From the NCBI RefSeq assembly GCF_900089775.1, contig NZ_FLOB01000009.1, positions 1 to 64,000 on the forward strand: DNA of 64,000 nt, read 5' to 3'. The first letter of the stretch is position 1. The number at the start of each line of letters is the position of its first letter. This DNA is from Marinomonas spartinae (GTDB lineage Bacteria > Pseudomonadota > Gammaproteobacteria > Pseudomonadales > Marinomonadaceae). Shown one piece after another: positions 17,398 to 25,374 of the stretch. A model generated the notes under the pieces. It had not been told where the DNA came from. It made no database searches and saw nothing but the letters and a program-made list of their open reading frames with translations. Position numbers and translations under genes: made by a program.

Positions 17398-17893
17398 TTA
17401 TATATGTCCCACAACGCGAGCCATATGGTAGACGTTGACAAAACTACCATTTCTAAACGCATACGCCTTGGACTCACCTTCAATTTCAAAGCCGAACTTT
17501 TTGTACAAAGTGATTGCTCGTTCGTTATCCACATAAACGGTTAATTCGATTCGTTTTAAATTGAGCCAGTTGTCCGCTAAATCGATAGCCGTCTTCAGTA
17601 AAGCACTGCCCACACCCAAACCTTGGGCATCGTCTTTTACCCCCATACCGAATGTACCGACATGACGACGTCTCGGGCTAGTACCTAACTCAAAGCCCAA
17701 TTCCCCCCACGACGTCATCATCCACTAATGCCACATATCGATAAACGTGATCTGGCGTGTTCTGGAAACGTTTTTCCCATGTATCCAAGGAGGGAAACGG
17801 TAGTTGTAATGTGCTGGTATAGGCATTTTGACACTCATAAATTCTTTTTACCGCTTTCGCGTCTGTCGGCTCTGCTCGCCTTACGTCAATCAC
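17398..17893 (-). pseudogene. YhhY-like GNAT acetyltransferase split by a frameshift
   Basis: Two overlapping frames together give one GNAT of about 165 residues. The N-terminal part (from 17893) ends ...VALVDDDVVG and the C-terminal part resumes with GELGFELGTSPRRRHVGTFGMGV, then QGLGVGSALL (acetyl-CoA loop) and IELTVYVDNERAITLYKKFGFEIEG, as in E. coli YhhY. The frames join if one base is removed from the G6 tract (C6 on the + strand, 17703-17708). It is a real frameshift, a sequencing error or a slippage-based switch; the rest is intact, so the mutation is recent. Confidence 0.85.
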
Positions 17894-18014
17894 CCTAGTT
17901 CCTCTTTTCCTAAAAATGCATAATGCCTGCTATAAACAGCCGAATGAAACCAACCCCTGCGCTAAAGCCAGCTACTCCATAGAACCTATGGGGAGCGGAA
18001 CATTTAGAGCCAAT

Positions 18015-18113
18015 AATGAACGCCTCTTATCTGTACTGTACCAATTATGTTCATGCGCTCGACTGACAAAAACGAGCGTAAATTTATGTGTCTAGCACAG
18101 TAATTTGTTAGGA
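18015..18113 (-). repeat. attC-like site downstream of the 18108 gene
   Basis: On the minus strand it runs from R''-like TCCTAAC to R'-like GCGTTCATT. The arms pair as TACTGT / ACAGTA (18102-18097 with 18039-18034) and CGCTCG / CGAGCG (18078-18073 with 18060-18055), about 95 nt overall. The gene stop codon lies in R'', as in true cassettes. Unlike the array at 1-3500, R'' does not match a nearby cassette start, so the site may be decayed. Confidence 0.6.
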
Positions 18114-18560
18114 CTTACTTAGACTTAACCAGCTTTTATGAAAACAAGACATTTTTCTTTTAACTGGATATTTGTTGCTAAAAAATGAAAATTTAGGGTT
18201 TGAATGTACCTTTAAAACCCACTGTTCATCATTATCAAAAAAAGAAAAATTAATATTCCCTGAGTCAGAAAGAGAAATATTTCTGACCATTCCTTCCGCA
18301 TATGTTGCAGACAGCTCTAGTGAATCCATGAGTTGTAAACTGGCGCTAAAATAGTAAATGTATAACGCCTCTTCAAAAGGGTTTCCCTCTGTCACTAGAA
18401 TGAGAAAATTTTCTCCTATTTGATACTGTGCCTCCAACACCTTTCCTGAGATCTTGGTTTGCTTTTTTAGTTTGTTGTTTTCTAGCACGACTCTTGGTGT
18501 TTTATTAGCTTCTTCTATCGTATCTATTACATGAAATTCATTTATTTCCTTTGTAGGCAT
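18108..18560 (-). CDS. Hypothetical protein (about 150 aa)
   Basis: Family not recognised. The protein is soluble, with beta-rich repeats such as ENFLILVTEGNPFEEALYIYYF and SDSGNINFSFFDNDEQW, which look like blades of a small beta-propeller or a jelly-roll, and a basic C-terminus (VKRKMSCFHKSW). ATG 18560 was chosen since AGAGGGTGG lies about 10 nt upstream; a GTG four codons earlier is possible. It is part of the cassette-like block. Confidence 0.6.
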   Translation of the reverse strand: MPTKEINEFHVIDTIEEANKTPRVVLENNKLKKQTKISGKVLEAQYQIGENFLILVTEGNPFEEALYIYYFSASLQLMDSLELSATYAEGMVRNISLSDSGNINFSFFDNDEQWVLKVHSNPKFSFFSNKYPVKRKMSCFHKSWLSLSKS

Positions 18561-18604
18561 CAGAAAAACCACCCTCTACCTGTCGACTTTCCATGGTGGG
18601 CTCC

Positions 18605-18922
18605 CTAGCGCCGCTTTTCCTCTGTCTGAGGGTGGTTCGTCAGCCAATTATTACCTGAGTTGGCTTCGATCAGTTCTTTAACCGCCACGGTTTTATAATA
18701 CCCATGCTGTATGAAAGGATCTTGTTGAATAAGCAGATTCGCCTCTTCTAGAGTATTCGCAATCAGTATTTGAATGGCGGAGTCATCATCCTTAAAAGGG
18801 CCACATAAGTGGAGCTTGCCTGATTCATCAAGCCGCTGTAGATGTGCAATATGCTCACCTAGTAACGCTTCGCTAAAAAGGTTTTTATTTTTTCCTGAAA
18901 GCAACGCGACAAACTTGCTCAT
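18605..18922 (-). CDS. YciI-family protein
   Basis: 105 residues with the YciI/DGPF fold: KFVALLSGKNK at the start, a central HLQRLDESGKLHLCGPFKDDDSAIQI, and ANTLEEANLLIQQDPFIQHGYY. Members are small ferredoxin-like proteins, some with lyase activity, most of unknown role. The start has AGGAG in front. It is the second gene of a two-gene unit, 4 nt after the GNAT gene at 18927. Confidence 0.85.
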   Translation of the reverse strand: MSKFVALLSGKNKNLFSEALLGEHIAHLQRLDESGKLHLCGPFKDDDSAIQILIANTLEEANLLIQQDPFIQHGYYKTVAVKELIEANSGNNWLTNHPQTEEKRR

Positions 18923-18926
18923 TATT

Positions 18927-19424
18927 TTATTCTCCTATCGTTACATTTAGCGACTTATGCATAATATAACAATCCACATACCCAAGTTTGCCATGCCGAT
19001 AGGCCAACGGGATAGTACCGATGATGTTGAAGCCAAGCTTTTTCCATAACGCCACAGCGACATCGTTGGTAGAAACCACAGAGTTAAACTGCATTGCCTC
19101 AAACCCTAATTCCATTGCGATACGTTGGGAATGCTCGCAAAGCTGGCGAGCAATGCCTTTTCCTCGCGCCTTTGAGTCAACCATGTAACCACAGTTACAA
19201 ATATGATCGCTTGGTCCCATGCCATTAGGCTTGATGTAATAGGAGCCTAAAATTTGCTCACCCTCGACGAACACAAAGGTTTTCAATGGCAGTTCACACC
19301 ATAATCTATAGGCCTCTTCTAGGACCATATTGGGCTCAAAAGCATACGTTTCTTGAGCCTGAATGACCGATTTGAAACATGGCCAGAATGACTCAAAATC
19401 CAACCTCGTCATTTCTCTGATCAT
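18927..19424 (-). CDS. GNAT-family N-acetyltransferase
   Basis: About 165 residues with the acetyl-CoA loop SKARGKGIARQL and the following FNSVVSTNDVAVALWKKLGFNIIGTIP. The C-terminal GTIPLAYRH segment is typical of a GNAT subgroup of unknown substrate. ATG 19424 was chosen because AGGAG lies 8 nt upstream, inside a frame that could begin at 19442. It is probably co-transcribed with the YciI gene. Confidence 0.87.
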   Translation of the reverse strand: MIREMTRLDFESFWPCFKSVIQAQETYAFEPNMVLEEAYRLWCELPLKTFVFVEGEQILGSYYIKPNGMGPSDHICNCGYMVDSKARGKGIARQLCEHSQRIAMELGFEAMQFNSVVSTNDVAVALWKKLGFNIIGTIPLAYRHGKLGYVDCYIMHKSLNVTIGE

Positions 19425-19483
19425 CCTGTTTTCTCCTAGCAATCTAATCTTGCCATAAACCTCTAAAAGCCTTTGGCTATCAT

Positions 19484-19987
19484 TTATAACGCTTTATTAA
19501 GAATACCTTGCTCGAAGGCTTCTTCCAATTGCTTTCTAATGACATGCCATAGCTCAGTACTGCCCAGCCCAATTCGAGCGTTAAGGCCCAATATTTTTTC
19601 TTGAGATATATCATGAGCTCGCCAACTATGGCCATTTCCATGCAGGTTATGCAGCAATGGTGGGACACAATCTATCGCTTTGGCATAACGAGCATCGGGT
19701 GTTTCGCCTGCTTCAAATTCGTTCCAAAGCGCCAAAAACTCAGCACTCATTCCTTCAGGTAACATAGCAAACAAGCGAGCAACACCCGCAGCCTCTGCTG
19801 ATTTCAATTCCGCTGTTTCGCTCGAATAAATGATCGTGTCTCCCGCATCAATTTCACCAATATCATGAATCAATAGCATCTTAATAACACGATCAATATT
19901 AATCGCCTCATTCGCATAGTCTTTGAGCATAAGAGCCGACATACACACATGCCAACTATACTCAGCCGAGTTTTCAAAACGCTCCAA
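19484..19987 (-). CDS. HD-domain hydrolase, N-terminus probably truncated
   Basis: About 167 residues. The metal-binding HD motif is MLLIHDIGEIDAGD, preceded by ENSAEYSWHVCMSALML, in which the His belongs to the same metal site; YfbR-like nucleotidases have this arrangement. Relatives carry about 20-25 more residues before the ENSAEHSWH motif. Here the frame continues upstream only a few codons into the stop of the previous gene, next to a GTTAGTG sequence (19997-20003), and the only start is a TTG at 19987. The gene seems to have lost its 5' end at a junction; activity is uncertain. Confidence 0.72.
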   Translation of the reverse strand: MERFENSAEYSWHVCMSALMLKDYANEAINIDRVIKMLLIHDIGEIDAGDTIIYSSETAELKSAEAAGVARLFAMLPEGMSAEFLALWNEFEAGETPDARYAKAIDCVPPLLHNLHGNGHSWRAHDISQEKILGLNARIGLGSTELWHVIRKQLEEAFEQGILNKAL

Positions 19988-19997
19988 GTATCTTCTG

Positions 19998-20462
19998 TTA
20001 GTGGTAAACGACTTTAAAGCGCTCTAAAACCAGTAGCATATCATCCTTTGGTTCGATACCTAACGCTTCGCACTCTAGTGAGAAAAACGCCCAATGGGCC
20101 TCTCGCCACCATGCCAATGTTTTGTCACCTTCCCCTTCCGATTCCGCAAACTCTGGCGTCACTTCGTTGTACTGACACTTAGAAACGGATGTGATTTCTA
20201 TGATGCACACTGGATCACCTTGCCAGTTCGTCACAACCTGAAGATGACCCACTACTGGCATGGGCTCTCCCTCGTGGCTATACCAATAATCCATGCTACA
20301 GGATGCTCGTTTCTCACCACGCAAGATTAAATCCGCACAGATATTGGCATTGTGTTCGTCTGAGCAAAAGTAATCGGCACTAAAAGAGGTGTATTTTTCA
20401 GCAAGGTCACGGGGTAAAGAGCTAAGACATTGTTCTAAAAATACTTTATGTCTCTTTTCCAT
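19998..20462 (-). CDS. ASCH-domain protein
   Basis: About 154 residues. The ASCH motif is visible as LRGEKRASCS, preceded by a helical N-terminus and followed by VVGHLQVVTNWQGDPVCIIEITSV and DKTLAWWREAHWAFF. ASCH proteins have a PUA-like fold thought to bind RNA or modified nucleosides; some are amidohydrolases of acetylated cytidine. ATG 20462 is five bases from GGAG and is preferred to the adjacent ATG 20465 or the open frame to 20504. Confidence 0.85.
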   Translation of the reverse strand: MEKRHKVFLEQCLSSLPRDLAEKYTSFSADYFCSDEHNANICADLILRGEKRASCSMDYWYSHEGEPMPVVGHLQVVTNWQGDPVCIIEITSVSKCQYNEVTPEFAESEGEGDKTLAWWREAHWAFFSLECEALGIEPKDDMLLVLERFKVVYH

Positions 20463-20469
20463 CATTTCT

Positions 20470-20534
20470 CCAATTCTATGCTCTCTAATTTGGTCAAAGG
20501 TCATCTGCCACTATTTACGACCAATTTGTTAGGC
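20470..20534 (-). repeat. attC-like site upstream of the ASCH gene
   Basis: On the minus strand R''-like GCCTAAC is followed by AAATTGGTC; a matching GACCAAATT lies near 20490, and R' would be ATTAGAG, one base from GTTAGAG. It could be the degenerate attC of the phosphatase cassette at 20529. Confidence 0.4.
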
Positions 20535-20999
20535 ATTTTTTAGCGCCATCAGAACAGCGACTGAAAATTCATCCCACTTCGGCGCGCTAAAAGCAATGTC
20601 TCGTACGCTTTTGATCGCTTCAATCGCTTGATTAACCCCATAGCCTTTCGACTTAATAAGATAAGCGGCTAACGCTAAGCCGGTTCGATCTTTACCTGAT
20701 CGACAATGAACAAGCACGATACCACGTTTTTTATGGTGATCTATAAAATTGATAATACGAGGCAAAGACGTCAAACAAAGCTCAACATCCCCCTCTTTGG
20801 CGGGCGCGTTACTCGACAATGGTATATGTCCATAAGACATCCCCAATGCGGTTAACCTTGAAACGTGAACCATCTCTCCGTCGTTTACCGAGAGAATGGC
20901 AGCGATATTCTGCCGCTTCAGCGCTTCTAGATCCCACATCTGTTTGTCGGGACCACTCCTGCCAGCGACAGACTCGTCTATGAAAAATAAATGTTCCAT
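20529..20999 (-). CDS. Protein tyrosine/dual-specificity phosphatase-like protein
   Basis: 156 residues. The CX5R loop is VHCRSGKDRTG (about residues 98-108), with a preceding IPLSSNAP segment where the general-acid loop lies. This is the compact cysteine-based phosphatase fold. It could act on protein phosphotyrosine, phosphoinositides or nucleotides. The stop codon lies a few bases after a GTTAGGC core, as expected for a cassette gene. Confidence 0.86.
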   Translation of the reverse strand: MEHLFFIDESVAGRSGPDKQMWDLEALKRQNIAAILSVNDGEMVHVSRLTALGMSYGHIPLSSNAPAKEGDVELCLTSLPRIINFIDHHKKRGIVLVHCRSGKDRTGLALAAYLIKSKGYGVNQAIEAIKSVRDIAFSAPKWDEFSVAVLMALKNA

Positions 21000-21018
21000 G
21001 AATTCTCTTCCTTCGCTC

Positions 21019-21062
21019 GCCCCATAACAACAACATCAAAGTGCAAACAGCTTGTTAAATAG
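21019..21062 (-). repeat. attC-like fragment downstream of the kinase-like gene
   Basis: On the minus strand ATTTAAC (a perfect R'' form) is followed by AAGCTGTTTGCAC and ends near GTTGTTATGG. The arms do not pair convincingly, so it is weaker than the site at 18015. Confidence 0.3.
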
Positions 21063-21087
21063 GGCCGTTAGTTATTTCTCCAAGAAT

Positions 21088-21636
21088 TTATGAAGTGCCT
21101 TGTGGTATGCGCAACCCATCTACAAACTGCTTAGCCTTTTTGGGGCTTCTAATACGAACGAATTTGATATGACCATACTTAGGATCATTGATCATTTCTG
21201 CGTAGCGAATACGATTCTTTTTGTACGTTTTCAGTGTCCACAAAATAATAGAATCCTTACTGAAGAACACCTTACTAAACGTTTCGACATTTCCGGTTTT
21301 GTCCCACAATTCTTGTTTGGACACCGAGCGAAGGAACGCCCGCTTTACAGCTTGATAAAGCGTTCGAGTAAACGAATAGTCAACCCATAGGACAGTATCA
21401 ACATTTGCCCATTTGATCGGAGCGGTTCTATGGTAGTTACCGTCTAGCACCCATGTTTCTTGAAGAAGTTGATGTTCAAGCTTGGCAAAGAATTCTTCAT
21501 CGGTAGATTCCTGCCAGTCTGGCTTCCAGAACATAGCGTCCATTTCAAGATATGGGTAACCTAATTTCGTTGCTAACGTACGACCCACGGTGGATTTGCC
21601 ACTCCCACTGGTACCCACAATGTTAATTCTCTTCAT
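21088..21636 (-). CDS. P-loop kinase-like protein (adenylate kinase/FlaR type)
   Basis: About 182 residues. Walker A is GTSGSGKST at the very N-terminus; LEMDAMFWKPDW and DGNYHRTAP follow, as in the small P-loop proteins often called topology modulation or FlaR-like proteins. These are probably nucleotide or small-molecule kinases of unknown substrate. ATG 21636 is chosen because it places the P-loop right after the start and follows AGGAG, although the spacing is tight. Confidence 0.82.
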   Translation of the reverse strand: MKRINIVGTSGSGKSTVGRTLATKLGYPYLEMDAMFWKPDWQESTDEEFFAKLEHQLLQETWVLDGNYHRTAPIKWANVDTVLWVDYSFTRTLYQAVKRAFLRSVSKQELWDKTGNVETFSKVFFSKDSIILWTLKTYKKNRIRYAEMINDPKYGHIKFVRIRSPKKAKQFVDGLRIPQGTS

Positions 21637-21749
21637 AACTCCTACCGGAAAAGTTTGAATGATTGAATAATACAAAACTTAGCTACGAGTGCATTCGTTA
21701 ATGTGGAATCAGGCAAAAAACTATACTATTTTTCATTTACTAATATTCA

Positions 21750-22241
21750 TCAACGAGCCAATTGATAACGCAAGACATGACACAATTCTTCATCATCGTA
21801 GAATGTATTTAAATACTGCCCACCGCACTTTTCTATCACCTTTTTCGATGCCACATTATCTATGTCACATATAAGAATGGCACTGTGTTCGATGACATTA
21901 TGCTTCACCCAGTTAAGCATAATAGACGCGATGCCTTTCCCCCTAGCCTCAGGTAGGGTCTCATAGCCAATATGTCCAATGATATTTTCGATGTAATCAT
22001 TGTCGCCGTGACGAACACGTATCGCGCCGAGTATATTTCCAGAATCAATACAGAAGTACATAGATATTGGAGGCCATCCATCGGGCAGTTCTTTACCCTC
22101 AGCATAAGCTAACCACTTTTTGAAATACGCATCCACATCAGCTTGTGCATCTGCGTATAAATCAAGCCCATCATCACAACACTTTGCTGCGTAAACGTTA
22201 AAAGCCTTTAGATGGTTAAGATTTGCTTTGATAACCTTCAT
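21750..22241 (-). CDS. GNAT-family N-acetyltransferase
   Basis: About 163 residues. The acetyl-CoA loop is LPEARGKGIASIML, preceded by GHIGYET and followed by CDIDNVASKKVIEKCGGQY. The C-terminal YDDEELCHVLRYQL marks a subgroup of cassette-associated GNATs. ATG 22241 follows AGGAT; a start five codons earlier is possible. Substrate unknown. Confidence 0.87.
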   Translation of the reverse strand: MKVIKANLNHLKAFNVYAAKCCDDGLDLYADAQADVDAYFKKWLAYAEGKELPDGWPPISMYFCIDSGNILGAIRVRHGDNDYIENIIGHIGYETLPEARGKGIASIMLNWVKHNVIEHSAILICDIDNVASKKVIEKCGGQYLNTFYDDEELCHVLRYQLAR

Positions 22242-22257
22242 ACTTATCCTATACACC

Positions 22258-22341
22258 TAATGATAACAACACGTTAGACACTTCCTGAGAAAACAGTGTC
22301 TCTGTCCACAGACGACTCTAAGCATTCCACACGACAATCGG
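22258..22341 (-). repeat. Possible decayed attC between two GNAT genes
   Basis: Contains GTTAGAC (22273-22279) and a 6-bp hairpin GACACT / AGTGTC, and ends in CGGTTATAT beside the next stop codon. The order of boxes resembles attC, but the arms do not pair end to end. Confidence 0.3.
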
Positions 22342-22851
22342 TTATATCTTGCTCGCTTCAATACTATAGTGTTTTAAGCCTGGGTGATTATACAAATCCA
22401 CGTTGTCTTCTACTGTCATACCAAGCTTTTTGATGATGGCGATTGATGCTAAGTTTTCTGGCATTGATACACCGTAAACTTTCGTGTGCTCTGTATTGTT
22501 GAATATCCAGCTAAGCAATTCCTTTGCCGCTTCAGTGATATAACCCTTTCCTTCAAAGCGCTTGGAAATACCATAGCGAATATCAACAAACTCTGGATTG
22601 GGAGAAAATTCAGCCCCCACAAAACCCAGCTTAACGTTTGGATCTTCTTTTAAACACACAATAAAGGTTCCAAAACCATTGAGAGCCCAATGCTTGATTC
22701 GATTAGCAAGGTATTCTTGTTGTTTCTCAATGGGGTAAGGTGCTTCATTGGGAAGAAACTTGGTTTGTTCTGGGCTAGAAAGGATCTCGCTGATAATGTC
22801 GAAGTCTTCTGTATCTGGTTTTCTAAGCAGCAGTCGAGACGTTTCAATCAA
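22342..22851 (-). CDS. RimJ/RimL-type GNAT acetyltransferase
   Basis: About 169 residues. The opening IETSRLLLRKPDTEDF is the standard start of the RimJ/RimL group, followed by GYGISKRFEGKGYITEA-type acetyl-CoA binding and ENLASIAIIKKLGM. The frame stays open to 22977, but TTG 22851 follows AGGAG with 7-nt spacing and gives the family N-terminus, so it is the likely start. Most relatives modify protein N-termini or antibiotics, but no specific target can be named. Confidence 0.82.
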   Translation of the reverse strand: MIETSRLLLRKPDTEDFDIISEILSSPEQTKFLPNEAPYPIEKQQEYLANRIKHWALNGFGTFIVCLKEDPNVKLGFVGAEFSPNPEFVDIRYGISKRFEGKGYITEAAKELLSWIFNNTEHTKVYGVSMPENLASIAIIKKLGMTVEDNVDLYNHPGLKHYSIEASKI

Positions 22852-22906
22852 AGTATAACTCCTATACAAAATATTTTTGTCTAAGGTGTTACTCTTAAAC
22901 ACTTTT

Positions 22907-23191
22907 TTATTTACGGCGTGCTTGCCACTCAGAACGCAATACACCATATTTGACCGAATCATAATACTTGCCGTCATAGTAACGAACTTTACGCAAGCGT
23001 GCTTCTTGCTGAAAACCGAGTTTCAGAGCCAATGACATCATGCGAGGATTACCCGACCATGTCGTCATCCCCACTCGCTCAATATCTTTCGTTTGAAAGA
23101 GATACGAGACCCATAAGGGAACCGCGATCGCTGCAATGCCCTTTCCCCAATCATTTGGATCTAGCTGGCCTGATACCGATAGAAACGTCAC
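22907..23191 (-). pseudogene. GNAT acetyltransferase fragment (C-terminal part)
   Basis: 95 residues covering only the acetyl-CoA loop (NDWGKGIAAIAV), MTTWSGNPRMMSLALKLGF and the end LRKVRYYDGKYYDSVKYGVLRSEW. The first 60-80 residues of a normal GNAT are missing, and no matching sequence lies upstream. The break is close to a GTTATGG core at 23214, suggesting loss at a cassette junction. Confidence 0.75.
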
Positions 23192-23237
23192 TCATCATAC
23201 TGAACCTATCCACTTGTTATGGGCTTACGGCTACTGT

Positions 23238-24077
23238 TTATGAACTAATCTTTTTATAAGCAACGATGTGGGATAGAAACAGTAATGAATACCTTTCGTT
23301 ATACCTAACTTTATACTCAATTTCTTTTTCAGACAGTTTTACCCATCCATGATCAAAGTAATCATTAATATCATCAACAGCCTCATTTTCATCTTTTAAA
23401 TGCTTTTTGTTCCATTGGTAGGAACAAGATACAAACAAGATGCCATTTAAAACCGTCGCTTCTTTTAATGCATCAACTAAGGTTTTAGGGAACTCACATT
23501 GGTCTAGAACATTTAAGCAAATTGCTAAATCAAACTGTTCTTCAAGCATTCCACGAGAAAAAGGACGCTCCAATAGAGTAAAGTTTACGTGTTCACAGCG
23601 AGCGGCAATTGATGAAGTATCAAAACTAAACTGTCCTAACGCCTTCAAACTTTTAATGTAGGGAAATTCGCACTTAACACCGTCAATAAGTATTCGCTTA
23701 AAATTCGATAACAATCGATTTGATGGCTCGACAACCGTAATGGAATGAATGCTTGGAAAGCATTGAATGAGCTCATAACAATTTCGACCAAGGGCGGGAC
23801 CGACTTCTAAAACCTCCGTCGGCGATGCGTTTTCATTGCCGACAACATCTGCAATAAAGTGGGATACTTTTTTCGAGTGTTCAGACTCTATAAACGAATC
23901 AGGAACAGACTTAGACTGACTTTCTAATGGCTCGGTAACACCACTTTCTCGAAGTTTATCTAACCATTGCATCTCAAAGTAAGCGGCTAGCCCTTTTTGA
24001 TCCAAGTAAAAATCATCCAAAATATCCGTCCTTCTAATCAAGCTGTGCTTCTCGTAGGAGGCATAACGCCTTACCAA
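23238..24077 (-). CDS. Class I SAM-dependent methyltransferase
   Basis: Up to 279 residues. The SAM-binding motif I is VLEVGPALGRNCYEL, followed by VVEPSNRLL (motif II region) and DLAICLNVLDQCEFP (motif IV). The substrate is unknown. The 5' end is uncertain: the annotated TTG overlaps AAGGCGTTATGCC (24062-24074), which looks like an L'-R' half attC, so translation may begin further in. It would be the first gene of the cassette-like block. Confidence 0.8.
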   Translation of the reverse strand: MVRRYASYEKHSLIRRTDILDDFYLDQKGLAAYFEMQWLDKLRESGVTEPLESQSKSVPDSFIESEHSKKVSHFIADVVGNENASPTEVLEVGPALGRNCYELIQCFPSIHSITVVEPSNRLLSNFKRILIDGVKCEFPYIKSLKALGQFSFDTSSIAARCEHVNFTLLERPFSRGMLEEQFDLAICLNVLDQCEFPKTLVDALKEATVLNGILFVSCSYQWNKKHLKDENEAVDDINDYFDHGWVKLSEKEIEYKVRYNERYSLLFLSHIVAYKKISS

Positions 24078-24142
24078 GTGACAATAAAATAACCGAATTT
24101 ACGAAGCACAGTGCTATTCCATCGAATTAAATATCCACGGAT

Positions 24143-25126
24143 TTAAGAATTTGCCTTTAATACGGCCACATTAAAGCCTTTTAATGTAGGGCTGTTTCGG
24201 TAATGGAATAAGTATCGTACAAAGTTTTGATCCACTACTTTACCTTTAATTTCACTGGCATGACGTAGGTAGAGTTTTCCTTCTTTACGTACCAAAATGG
24301 CTTGATGGGAGACGTTCATGTTGGTGCCAATCACTTTTTTTAAATTCCAGTTAGGACGAATCATGCTGATGATGCTTCCTGTGGGAATTTTTTTCAGTAT
24401 CGCAAGGTTAACTTTACTGCCGACTACCTGACCTGAGTTGTTTTTCACCGGGACGAATAAAGCAGTAAGGGGAACGTAGTCTATTTTGGCAATTTGTGGT
24501 TTAAACCCATCCCCTGCGTGGTGAAGGGCATGCAGGAATAAGCGCTTCTGAGCCTCATTAGCAGACGTTAACTGCAAGTTGTCCATGGTCATGTGTCGAT
24601 ACCAGGATTTTTTATCAATAACGGCTCTGGCTTCTTTGGTTTGCTTTCCTGCTACTTTTTTGGTGATGTCAGTCAAGATATTACGATTATTGGGAAACCA
24701 ATCGGCACTTGGAAAATGATTTCTTTTGACAAAGGCAACATCACCGTCCTTGTAGCGTATATTGTCTAGGTTGGTTAAAAAGTCACTCGGACTATTGGAT
24801 AGTGCTCCCGCTAAAACGGTTTCCACATAGGTAGTACAGTCAAACTCATCGAAGCGATAAAGCGGATCTTGATCAAATAATCCCTCGCTGCCTTCACCCA
24901 ACGCCCCATCGGCGTAAGGCACGCCAAGCAGGATGGAGCTCAAACGGGTGATTCTATCCACCAGCGGTAAAGACTCGGTATTATTGACTTGTATGGTGGT
25001 AAAGAATGTCGCTTCACGACGCGTAAAACCGTCTTTTGGCTGTGTGGGGGTCGCATTGGCCTGACTGATTCCCAGTAACATGGCTGCGACAAGCCCGCCC
25101 GTCAACATCATCGTTTTTACGGTCAC
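24143..25126 (-). CDS. DUF1460 NlpC/P60-like secreted protein
   Basis: 327 residues. A signal peptide ends near QANA-TP. The catalytic Cys lies in DEFDCTTYVETVL (about residue 100), in the helix typical of DUF1460 (N-acetylmuramoyl-L-alanine amidase-like, papain fold), and the His in NVSHQAILVR completes the site. Members act on cell-wall peptides in the periplasm. It stands alone, with the start ATG at 25126; an AGGAG site precedes it. Confidence 0.85.
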   Translation of the reverse strand: MTVKTMMLTGGLVAAMLLGISQANATPTQPKDGFTRREATFFTTIQVNNTESLPLVDRITRLSSILLGVPYADGALGEGSEGLFDQDPLYRFDEFDCTTYVETVLAGALSNSPSDFLTNLDNIRYKDGDVAFVKRNHFPSADWFPNNRNILTDITKKVAGKQTKEARAVIDKKSWYRHMTMDNLQLTSANEAQKRLFLHALHHAGDGFKPQIAKIDYVPLTALFVPVKNNSGQVVGSKVNLAILKKIPTGSIISMIRPNWNLKKVIGTNMNVSHQAILVRKEGKLYLRHASEIKGKVVDQNFVRYLFHYRNSPTLKGFNVAVLKANS

Positions 25127-25276
25127 TCATTACTCCTCAACACGTCAATAAATTAGTTTATTAAGATTATCGTAAATGCTCTATTAATGGGGAGACCTTT
25201 ACACTTTGCCTATTTTTCATTATTTGTTTTTGCACACTCGCTTTACCCTTTATCTGGTATTAGCTGCCAGCATAAA

Positions 25277-25312
25277 AAAACGACTTAATACTCCCATATT
25301 AAGAAGTCGTTA
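25277..25312 (-). terminator. Terminator of the e(P4) phosphatase gene
   Basis: AACGACTT(A)ATA and TATTAAGAAGTCGTT pair around CTCCCA; on the minus strand the stem is followed by TTTTTTT. It lies 65 bp after the stop codon at 25375. Confidence 0.9.
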
Positions 25313-25374
25313 AGCCGTTTTACGTTATTTCACTCTAAGACATTAAAAAACAGCCTTAGAGGTTAAACAAAGCC

